64,000 bases of DNA. Origin: Pontibacter burrus. GTDB lineage: Bacteria > Bacteroidota > Bacteroidia > Cytophagales > Hymenobacteraceae. The translations under genes were made by a program, and so were the position numbers. The stretch covers positions 1 to 64,000 of the forward strand of contig NZ_JAAGWD010000005.1 in the NCBI RefSeq assembly GCF_010686685.1, written 5' to 3'. The notes beneath the pieces are model-generated. The model was not told the DNA's origin, made no database searches, and was given only the letters and a program-made list of their open reading frames with translations. Below, piece after piece: positions 9,067 through 15,697 of this stretch. Each line of letters opens with the position of its first letter. Position 1 is the stretch's first letter.

Positions 9067-9177
9067 CTTGTCGAATGCCAAATAACTGAAATCAGGATGC
9101 TCATTGTGAAAATTCACATCACCATATTTGCCCATCAATTTTTGTAAAAATGCATATTTACTAATATATTCATTCAT
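9061..9177 (-). CDS. Possible small ORF (38 aa)
   Basis: The minus strand reads ATG at 9177 to TAA at 9061, beginning MNEYISKYAFLQKLMGKYG and ending in YLAFDKV. Its stop lies in the first arm of the perfect inverted repeat at 9031-9066, an arrangement typical of real short genes. It has no signal peptide and no recognised family. It may be a remnant of a longer protein. Apart from it, the stretch 8773-9283 holds nothing I can name. Confidence 0.3.
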   Translation of the reverse strand: MNEYISKYAFLQKLMGKYGDVNFHNEHPDFSYLAFDKV

Positions 9178-9283
9178 GATTATATTACAATCTATACACT
9201 AATGACTCAATAAACATAAAAGGTTGGCAACATAAGGTAACTTATTTGCCCGAATTAGATTTTAAACTTTTATACTACTACCT

Positions 9284-9514
9284 ATGATTACAAATGCCAT
9301 TAGGCTGCATCGCCTTTCAAAAAATTATACACAAGAGTATATGGCCTTCAGGTTAGGCATCTCTCAAAAAGCTTACTCCAAGCTAGAAGCAGGCATCACT
9401 AAGCTCACTGTAGAGCGTTTGCTCGAGATAGCCTCAATACTCGAACTAAACACGGATGCAATTCTTAACTCCTCTGATCCTATCAAGTCTTATGATAGTG
9501 AACATGTTATATGA
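9284..9514 (+). CDS. XRE-family helix-turn-helix regulator
   Basis: A 76-residue single-domain DNA-binding protein of the Cro/C1 type. The HTH spans about residues 5-62: IRLHRLSKNYTQEYMAFRLG (helices 1-2), then ISQKAYSKLEAG as recognition helix, and TVERLLEIASILEL as the last helices. It is the size of a restriction-modification controller protein but lies 5 kb from the methylases, with the receptor cluster in between. It could regulate the divergent peptide-GLPGLI-receptor genes. The short C-terminal tail has no domain. Confidence 0.85.
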   Translation: MITNAIRLHRLSKNYTQEYMAFRLGISQKAYSKLEAGITKLTVERLLEIASILELNTDAILNSSDPIKSYDSEHVI

Positions 9515-9708
9515 TTCACCACCATCCAGTTATTCATTCTCAGATATATTAGCTATTTAAACTCTAATTCATCATAGCACATAAAACGCATCTTAAATAT
9601 CTCAAAACTAATTATTTAACTAAATTATACCCCTAATTTGTATTGGTGAACGGCCAATATATAAAGCCTTGTAAGTATATGCTTGCAGATCTTTTTTAAT
9701 GCATAACC

Positions 9709-10134
9709 ATGCTATACAAACTTATCAAGACCGATAGCGCCCGCACTACTATACTTATTCGCCTGATGGTGGGTGCAGTATTTCTTTCAGAAGGTATTCA
9801 GAAGTTCCTTTTTCCGGATGTGCGCGGGGCAGGGCGCTTTGCAAAAATAGGGTTGCCGGCACCTGAGATTTTAGGGAGCTTTGTAGGCACTTTTGAGATT
9901 GCCTGTGGTACGCTTATACTGCTGGGGTTACTTACCAGGCTGGCCACTATACCGCTTATTATAATTATGCTGGTAGCCCTTGCCACAACTAAAACCGAAT
10001 TATTCTCAAACGAAGGTTTTTGGGCTATGCTGCATGGCAGCCGCACCGATTGGTCGATGTTACTTGGGAGTATATTTTTACTGATTAAAGGAGCCGGTTA
10101 TTATAGTGCAGATCATACACTGCAGCGCAAGTAG
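9709..10134 (+). CDS. DoxX family membrane protein
   Basis: A 141-residue inner-membrane protein with four hydrophobic segments (about residues 16-34, 58-78, 80-97, 114-130). The first ends in the family-typical LSEGIQKFLFP run, and GSFVGTFEIACGTLILLGL forms the second. DoxX-family proteins are small four-helix membrane proteins related to quinone-interacting subunits and to MauE/SURF4; most members lack a known function. It stands alone, 83 bp before tRNA-Pro. A second DoxX gene of similar length lies at 63540-63992. Confidence 0.88.
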   Translation: MLYKLIKTDSARTTILIRLMVGAVFLSEGIQKFLFPDVRGAGRFAKIGLPAPEILGSFVGTFEIACGTLILLGLLTRLATIPLIIIMLVALATTKTELFSNEGFWAMLHGSRTDWSMLLGSIFLLIKGAGYYSADHTLQRK

Positions 10135-10216
10135 GTAAGCACTTGCCTTAGTCAGAATATTATAGAACAGAGTGCTTTTATAAAATCAGGCAAGTTATTA
10201 TTTTACACACAAATTT

Positions 10217-10290
10217 CGGGGTGTAGCGTAGCCTGGTATCGCGCCAGCATGGGGTGCTGGAGGTCGTGGGTTCGAATCCCGCCACTCCGA
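10217..10290 (+). tRNA. tRNA-Pro (anticodon GGG)
   Basis: Acceptor CGGGGTG pairs with CACTCCG (one G-T). The anticodon arm is CCAGC-ATGGGGT-GCTGG, so positions 34-36 read GGG. The T-arm contains GGTTCGAATCC. Discriminator is A and the CCA end is not encoded. The last 16 bases plus 3 downstream are repeated exactly at 11490-11508. Confidence 0.96.
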
Positions 10291-10293
10291 CAA
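10275..10293 (+). repeat. Direct repeat, left copy, in the 3' end of tRNA-Pro (att-like)
   Basis: AATCCCGCCACTCCGACAA, covering the T-stem 3' strand, acceptor 3' strand and discriminator. The right copy is at 11490-11508. Together they bracket a 1.2-kb insertion, as expected when an element integrates in a tRNA 3' end. Confidence 0.85.
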
Positions 10294-10294
10294 A

Positions 10295-10338
10295 ATAACG
10301 GCCTGTATATGTATTTATACAGGCCGTTATTTTTTTGT
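10295..10338 (+). terminator. Terminator after tRNA-Pro
   Basis: ATAACGGCCTGTATA pairs with TATACAGGCCGTTAT around a short AT loop and runs into seven Ts. It lies inside the putative insertion, so it would have been brought in to replace the displaced native terminator at 11511. Confidence 0.9.
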
Positions 10339-10507
10339 TTAAATACAATAACATATTACTATATTAGTAAATACTTAACTAGCAGGTATCACTATCTCAC
10401 CTGTTCTAGTATTGCATACTTAAGTAAAGTATTTATTCTGATTGAGTTTATTCTTCTAGGTGATCGAATTACCAGGCATAAATAAAAAGACACTACAAAA
10501 TTAATAT

Positions 10508-11417
10508 ATGGAACAAGCTTACGAAAATTTAGCCTTTAGACTATTTACCAGTCGTAGTGAGGCAGATAAAGCCATAAATTCTTTAAAAGGAATTCTGATA
10601 GGTATAAACTTAGATGGCACTATCAATAGTTCTGAAATTAAAGAGCTACAAAGTTGGTGCAAAAAACACAACGAACTTGTAAACAGAAATCCATTTAAGG
10701 AGCTGATGCAAGTAATCAACGAAGCACTTAGCAATGACCTTAGCGATGTTGAATGGGTAGTAGACCTATTATGGCTTTTAGAGAAGTATGAACATGATAG
10801 TATTTACTATGATGCTGCAACAGCTGATCTGCAAACTCTTCAAGGTATTTGCCACGGTATTCTATCCGACGGTGTTGTTAACGATGCTGAAGTAATGGCT
10901 CTAGATAGCTGGTTGGAGCAACATGAGCACCTGAACTCTTATTACCCTTATGATGAAATTTACAGTTTAATAACTTCTGTCTTGTCGGATGGTAAGGTTG
11001 ATGAGCAGGAAAGGACAAGACTCTTAGCATACTTCAATGAATTTGTTAAACTCACAGATGAAGAACTTACAGAAAAGATCTCAACTGAGATTGCAGATGT
11101 TAAGATTAGTGGTATCTGCACTGCAAATCCTGACTTAAACTTCGATGGAAAAGTATTCTGCCTAACAGGTCTCTTTAGCAGAGGCTCTAGAAAAGAAGCA
11201 GAAGTTGCGGTCTCAAATCTTGGTGGAACTATCAGTTCAGGTATAACAAAAAAAAACAGACTACTTAATTGTTGGTGATAGTGGCAATCCGTGTTGGGCT
11301 TTTGCCTGCTACGGCAGAAAAGTCGAGAAAGCTATTACCCTGCGCAAAGAAGGTAGCACCGTTACATTAATCCACGAATTTGATTTTTGGGATGCCATTG
11401 AAGACAAAAGTATTTAA
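10508..11417 (+). pseudogene. TerB-like / BRCT domain protein with a frameshift at an A9 run
   Basis: The frame opens with ATG at 10508 and stops at 11278 (256 aa), but the BRCT domain continues in another frame to TAA at 11417. The shift is at nine consecutive As (11248-11256); with eight As the protein would be about 302 residues, reading TKKTDYLIVGDSG and ending FDFWDAIEDKSI, the normal second half of a BRCT. Upstream are two similar acidic helical repeats (about residues 20-75 and 110-170: GILIGINLDGTINSSEI and GICHGILSDGVVNDAEV), resembling TerB-type folds. BRCT starts near 210 (FDGKVFCLTGLF). It is the only gene inside the insertion at tRNA-Pro. The break may be a true mutation, a sequencing error, or a slippage site giving both forms. 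Confidence 0.75.
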
Positions 11418-11489
11418 CTATAATGTAAAAGCTGATATAGACCTGATCTGCGATATATTCAGACAGTGAAATGCTTAAGCTTTAGTTTA

Positions 11490-11508
11490 AATCCCGCCAC
11501 TCCGACAA
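11490..11508 (+). repeat. Direct repeat, right copy of the tRNA-Pro 3' end (att-like)
   Basis: An exact 19-bp copy of 10275-10293, with GTT two bases before it as in the tRNA T-loop. No other part of a tRNA is present. A terminator follows 2 bp later, presumably the original one for tRNA-Pro. Confidence 0.85.
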
Positions 11509-11510
11509 TA

Positions 11511-11546
11511 AAAAGCCCTTTCGCTAACTATAGCGGAAGGGCTTTT
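11511..11546. terminator. Bidirectional terminator with CTATAG in its loop
   Basis: AAAAGCCCTT(T)CGCTA pairs with TAGCG(G)AAGGGCTTTT. A-tract before and T-tract after make it work both ways: for the tRNA side and for the PepSY gene ending at 11567. Confidence 0.9.
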
Positions 11547-11566
11547 CTATTTACATATCCTGATAA

Positions 11567-12697
11567 CTATTTCAGCACACCTACCTGAGGCCTAAAGCTT
11601 GTTTTCATCTTTCCCTTTTTCCGGTTGCGCCAGATAATAATGCCACTTACCCAGAGTAAAAATGGCATTAGCCCGGCCAGGAACCAGAGGACGCGGGTAA
11701 ACAGGCCACCTATCTCACCGAAATGGATCGGGACAAACCAGTTACGTGTAAGCTGCTTGCCTGCAGGAGCCTTATGTGGCTCATAGGCATAAAGTATTTT
11801 GCCTGTATACTGATCGATGTAAACTTGCGGGCGATATTCAGGACCGGCATTTATTTCAGAAGTGTTAACTACAGAAAAGTACACCCGGTCAGCGCTGTCT
11901 TTTGGCATGATTAGGTTCCGTTTATGGTAATCCGGGTACATGGTTTCCATCATCACCAATGCCTGATTTATAGTTAGCTGTGGCATATCAGCGCGATACT
12001 CCGACTTAAGCGTTGCCGGATCGGGTGTTGGTTCCTCTGCGCGGGTAACATAATCAGCCACGGTCTGTACTTCTTCCGGAAAAGCAAAGTAGACACCGGT
12101 AATACCAACCAGGAAAAGCGGCAGACTAAAGTAAAAACCGAATACTTTATGGATGTCGTAGTTGCGACGCTTAAAGCTGGCCTTTTGCTTCAGAATAAAA
12201 CCATCTTTCAGCTGTTTCTTTTTGTTGGGTAACCACAGGTATAAACCCGTTGAGAGCAGAATCAGGCAAAGCAGCAAAGAACTAATTCCGGTTATAACAG
12301 AACCGATCTCCCCTACCGTTAGCTGACGGTGTATTTCCAGCACATCATCCAAAACACCTCTTCTTTTAGCTAATTCTCCCAGGTAATTGCCTGTACCGCC
12401 CTCATAGAAGATAAACTCTTTCTTACCCTCTACTTTAACAATGTAGTTCTCGAGCTCGCGCAACGGGAAGTAAAGTGTTGTAACATTGCCTCCAAACTGC
12501 TCCTGTGCCCTGGCAACTATAGTTTCGGCAGCTATAGTTTGTGTACCGGGGCTTGTGCGCTGGTATAGTTCGGAGTAAATGCTGCTGGTAAGCTCAGGCT
12601 GAAATACGTAAATCGAACCCGAAACACCTACCACGGAAAGTATAGCTCCGGCTATAAGGCCTACCCAAAGGTGCAGTTGCAGGATCAGTTTTCTCAT
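11567..12697 (-). CDS. PepSY-associated transmembrane protein (iron uptake-linked)
   Basis: A 376-residue inner-membrane protein of the PepSY_TM family. Hydrophobic segments are at about residues 8-32, 135-155, 187-207 and 335-357, with two PepSY-like periplasmic stretches between. The N-terminal pattern LHLWVGLIAGAILSVVGVSG and the later IHFGEIGGLFTR are family-typical. In Bacteroidetes and Proteobacteria these proteins accompany siderophore receptors and are thought to reduce or release iron at the inner membrane. It directly follows the siderophore receptor on the minus strand (73-bp gap with a hairpin), so both probably answer to the operators at 15.1-15.2 kb. Confidence 0.88.
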   Translation of the reverse strand: MRKLILQLHLWVGLIAGAILSVVGVSGSIYVFQPELTSSIYSELYQRTSPGTQTIAAETIVARAQEQFGGNVTTLYFPLRELENYIVKVEGKKEFIFYEGGTGNYLGELAKRRGVLDDVLEIHRQLTVGEIGSVITGISSLLLCLILLSTGLYLWLPNKKKQLKDGFILKQKASFKRRNYDIHKVFGFYFSLPLFLVGITGVYFAFPEEVQTVADYVTRAEEPTPDPATLKSEYRADMPQLTINQALVMMETMYPDYHKRNLIMPKDSADRVYFSVVNTSEINAGPEYRPQVYIDQYTGKILYAYEPHKAPAGKQLTRNWFVPIHFGEIGGLFTRVLWFLAGLMPFLLWVSGIIIWRNRKKGKMKTSFRPQVGVLK

Positions 12698-12714
12698 GTG
12701 TGTTTAAGCAAAGT

Positions 12715-12740
12715 AGCGGCACAACCAAAGCTGTGCCGCT
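12715..12740 (-). terminator. Hairpin between receptor and PepSY genes (attenuator-like)
   Basis: AGCGGCACA and TGTGCCGCT form a perfect 9-bp stem around an eight-base loop. No strong T-run follows on the minus strand, so it is more likely a partial attenuator or mRNA-processing stem than a full stop. Confidence 0.5.
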
Positions 12741-12770
12741 GTAACAATATCAAACTATAGCAACAGGTAC

Positions 12771-15113
12771 CTAGAATCTAAAACCTATAGTTCCCTGCAC
12801 GTTAATTGGTGCGCCCGGCATTATGGCTGTGGCAGATTGCGAACCGTCGTAATATTTCACATCCGTCAGGTTCTTTATATTAATAGCAGCATGGTACTTA
12901 TAGTTGTCGTAGAAAATGCTGGCATCGAAGCGGGTGTAGCCCGGTAATCTGAAACTATCGGCAGCATCTACAGGTCTGTCACCGAAGCTGGTGAAGCCGC
13001 CACCGATACCCAGGCCACGCAGCGTGCCATTCTGTAGTTCGTAGGTTGCCCAAAGGCTTCCGCTATGCTTGCTCACCCCTCTGAAACGGACATCCTCCTT
13101 TTTAGCATCGGTGTCATCAATGCTGCGGGCATCTGTGTAACTATAGGTGGCAATTACATTCAGTCCACGCAGAACTTCGCCGGTTACATCAGCCTCAAAG
13201 CCTTCGCTGCGCACTTTACCAAGCTGTACACTAAAGGCGTTATCCAGCGGGTCGGTTACCAGCACGTTGCGGCGGGTAATGTTAAAGTAGGCTGCCTTAA
13301 TGTTGACCTTGTCGTTTAGTAAACCAGATTTGATACCTGCTTCATACAGGTCTGAAGTTGTTGGCTCAAACGCCTCTCCTTCTCTGGTTCGGCCAGGTTC
13401 TGGCTGGAACCCTTTCGACCAGTTACCATATACCGACAGCGGACCAAAAGCTTCTACAAGCAGGCCCACACGCGGGTTAAAGGCAGTGTTGCGTTGCGTA
13501 GTAGTTACTTCCGAAAATGTATTTGTTGTTTTATTCAACACCTGGCTTACTTTTTCAAAGTTCCAGATATCGTAACGGGCTCCCAGTAACAGTTTTACAC
13601 GTTGCGTTACCGATAGAAAATCCTGCACATAAAAGCCGTATAGTTTCGTATTGTCGCGGTAGTCGTCGCCGAAGTTTAATTTAGTTGGCTTAGGCAGGCG
13701 GCTGTACTGTGGGTTGTAAATATTCAGTGTATCGTAGTTGGCGCGGTTAAACCAGATGTCGAACATAGAATAGGCAACTTCAACGCCGGCCACAGTGCGA
13801 TGCTCCAGGAAATTACCAGTCTTAAAAGTGGCGTATAGTTCGTTCTGAGTAGCAAAATTGCGCTCAAAGTTATATTGGTCCTGTAGTCTTCGGGTTACTT
13901 TCGATTTGGTGTCGTCGTTCTTTGGCAGGCCCAGAAACTCAACCACTTTCCTTTTTTCTGATGAGTAGGTAAAGTTTGAAGCATGACGCAAACTGAAGAT
14001 CTCGTTAAAACGGTGCTGCAGGTTATATTGCACCAACCTGTTCTGGTGTTTGCCTACGTTATCAGGCTCCCCTATCGAGCGACTAGCAGGCACATCTGCA
14101 ATCACTCCATTAAAGGCAACTATTCCTCTGTCAGATGCCTGATCGTGGTCCAGGTATTCGGCTTCTAGTGTTAAGGATGTACGCTCAGAGAAGTCGTAGG
14201 TGAAGGCTGGCGCCAGAAACAGGCGTTCGGTACTTACAAAGTCGCGGTAGGTATCGCCATTCTCATATACCGCATTAAACCTGTATTTCAAAGATTTATC
14301 ATCATTCAGGGCACCTCCGAAATCTATAGCCGGACGGAACTGGCCGAAACTGTTTGCTGTAAGCTGAACATCGTGGAAGGTGTACGCTGTAGGCTTTTTG
14401 GTTGTAATGTTTATCATACCGCCCGGGTCGCTTACACCATACAAAACAGAAGCAGGACCTTTCATCACTTCTATCTGCTGAATGTTGGCCGTTTCGCGGA
14501 AGGTACGTACGCTGTTACGAAATCCGTTCTTAAAGATACTCTCTGTGCTGGTTCTGAAACCACGTACCTGGAAAATATCGGTGCGGCCTCCAAAGCCTGT
14601 TTCCATCGTTACACCACTTACATTGCGCATTGCATCATCGAGGCGTACTACCTGCATCTGGTCCATGGCGCGGCGCGAAATGATCTGTACCGACTGTGGC
14701 ACTGATTTTAAAGGAGCATCCATTTTAGTAGCTGTAGTACCAATGGGCTGCACAAACTCCCCGTTCTTGCTGGTTGTTACCTGCACTTCGCTTAAGGCAA
14801 GCGCTGACGATGGCAGCAAAAAATAAATAGTTTTGGTTGAACCTGGCTCGACTGTTACCTCCTGCTTTATAGTTGTATAACCAATGCCAGATGCCACTAA
14901 GGTATAGTCTCCTGAAGCAACACTCTTCAGCACATACTTTCCTTCTTCGTCGGTAGTGGTTCCTATCGTTGTGCCTTGCAAAGCCACACTGATACCCAAC
15001 AAAGGTTCATTTCTTTCAGATACAATTCGTCCCTCAATACGGCCTGCATTCTGCGCCACAGCCACTTGAAGGACAAATAAAGTGAGAAATATAATTAGTA
15101 GAGATCGGTACAT
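12771..15113 (-). CDS. TonB-dependent siderophore receptor
   Basis: A 780-residue outer-membrane ferric-siderophore transporter. Order: signal peptide (cleavage after VAVAQ), CarboxypepD_reg-like domain (about 22-100: GRIEGRIVSERNEPLLGISV), plug with TonB-dependent siderophore features (KSVPQSVQIISRRAMDQ, VMKGPASVLYGVSDPGG), and a 22-strand barrel ending in GTIGFRF with a terminal Phe. I start at the ATG at 15113 rather than one 13 codons upstream because MYRSLLIIFLTLFVLQVAVA is a clean signal peptide. Two TTAGA-N5-TCTAA operators lie 14 and 70 bp upstream. With the PepSY gene downstream it forms an iron-acquisition unit. The particular siderophore is unknown. Confidence 0.93.
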   Translation of the reverse strand: MYRSLLIIFLTLFVLQVAVAQNAGRIEGRIVSERNEPLLGISVALQGTTIGTTTDEEGKYVLKSVASGDYTLVASGIGYTTIKQEVTVEPGSTKTIYFLLPSSALALSEVQVTTSKNGEFVQPIGTTATKMDAPLKSVPQSVQIISRRAMDQMQVVRLDDAMRNVSGVTMETGFGGRTDIFQVRGFRTSTESIFKNGFRNSVRTFRETANIQQIEVMKGPASVLYGVSDPGGMINITTKKPTAYTFHDVQLTANSFGQFRPAIDFGGALNDDKSLKYRFNAVYENGDTYRDFVSTERLFLAPAFTYDFSERTSLTLEAEYLDHDQASDRGIVAFNGVIADVPASRSIGEPDNVGKHQNRLVQYNLQHRFNEIFSLRHASNFTYSSEKRKVVEFLGLPKNDDTKSKVTRRLQDQYNFERNFATQNELYATFKTGNFLEHRTVAGVEVAYSMFDIWFNRANYDTLNIYNPQYSRLPKPTKLNFGDDYRDNTKLYGFYVQDFLSVTQRVKLLLGARYDIWNFEKVSQVLNKTTNTFSEVTTTQRNTAFNPRVGLLVEAFGPLSVYGNWSKGFQPEPGRTREGEAFEPTTSDLYEAGIKSGLLNDKVNIKAAYFNITRRNVLVTDPLDNAFSVQLGKVRSEGFEADVTGEVLRGLNVIATYSYTDARSIDDTDAKKEDVRFRGVSKHSGSLWATYELQNGTLRGLGIGGGFTSFGDRPVDAADSFRLPGYTRFDASIFYDNYKYHAAINIKNLTDVKYYDGSQSATAIMPGAPINVQGTIGFRF

Positions 15114-15126
15114 ATAATGCCTGTTA

Positions 15127-15142
15127 TTTAGATTTATTCTAA
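15127..15142. promoter_or_regulatory. Inverted-repeat operator 1 (probable iron-responsive box)
   Basis: TTTAGA-TTTAT-TCTAA, 14 bp before the receptor start. It shares half-sites and spacing with the longer site at 15183. The position would block translation start or transcription. Binding by a Fur- or DtxR-type repressor is inferred from the downstream siderophore genes. Confidence 0.6.
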
Positions 15143-15182
15143 GTAGCGGCAAATGTAGTAAGGGAAATCATAAGCACAAATT

Positions 15183-15207
15183 TTTATTTAGATTATTTCT
15201 AAATAAA
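15183..15207. promoter_or_regulatory. Inverted-repeat operator 2 (probable iron-responsive box)
   Basis: TTTATTTAGA, five bases, TCTAAATAAA: a perfect 10-bp inverted repeat 70 bp before the receptor start. The repeated TTAGA-N5-TCTAA core in two copies upstream of siderophore uptake genes points to a metal-dependent repressor. Confidence 0.65.
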
Positions 15208-15312
15208 CTATAAAAAATAAGGCAAGCATAGCAATTAGCGGATAAACACATCTTTTTGGGCAATAAGCGAGTATGTAGTGGTAAATCTGATTCAGAATTA
15301 AACCTTCTAATT

Positions 15313-15609
15313 ATGGATACATATCACCTGAAACCGGAGCACATGCGGGCACCTAACAATCTCTCGCGTGAAGAGATCCGAAAGAGCCTGGATGAACTGG
15401 ATAGCAAAATAAAAACCCTGCGGGCCAAAGTAAATGCTACTACTGCTGATTCTAACCATACCTACCACGAACACATTGCGGCACTGGAGAAAAAGCGGGA
15501 ACTGATAGCAGAAAAACTGAACGACAAGGAGGACACCCAGGATAAGTGGCAGAACCTGCGTACCGGCCTAGACAACCTGAAAAACGACATCGAAAATCTG
15601 TTTAAGTAA
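15313..15609 (+). CDS. Small coiled-coil protein of unknown function
   Basis: A 98-residue cytoplasmic protein, almost wholly charged helix: LSREEIRKSLDELDSKIKTL and EKKRELIAEKLNDKED give heptad spacing of Leu/Ile. No enzymatic motif or signal. I start at ATG 15313 (MDTYHLKPEHM) rather than an in-frame ATG 19 codons upstream, because the upstream part has low-complexity basic composition and lies close to the divergent operators. It is followed by a strong terminator shared with paaN. Function unknown; possibly a structural or stress-related helical protein. Confidence 0.7.
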   Translation: MDTYHLKPEHMRAPNNLSREEIRKSLDELDSKIKTLRAKVNATTADSNHTYHEHIAALEKKRELIAEKLNDKEDTQDKWQNLRTGLDNLKNDIENLFK

Positions 15610-15641
15610 ACTATAGCTATAGTTACTATAGTTCTGAAAAC

Positions 15642-15676
15642 AAAAAGCCCGGCTACGTTGCAGCAGCCGGGCTTTT
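15642..15676. terminator. Bidirectional terminator
   Basis: AAAAAGCCCGGCT pairs with AGCCGGGCTTTT across a ten-base loop, between the convergent coiled-coil and paaN genes. Confidence 0.92.
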
Positions 15677-15697
15677 ATAGTTTATAGTTTCGCTTAA

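Noticed and set aside
9284..9514. XRE protein as the controller (C) protein of the restriction system
   Set aside because: Size fits, but it is about 5 kb from the methylases across a tRNA boundary and no C-box pair was found before the methylase operon.
10249..10485. Plus-strand open frame across tRNA-Pro
   Set aside because: It starts inside the tRNA and runs through its terminator; composition is typical of a chance frame.
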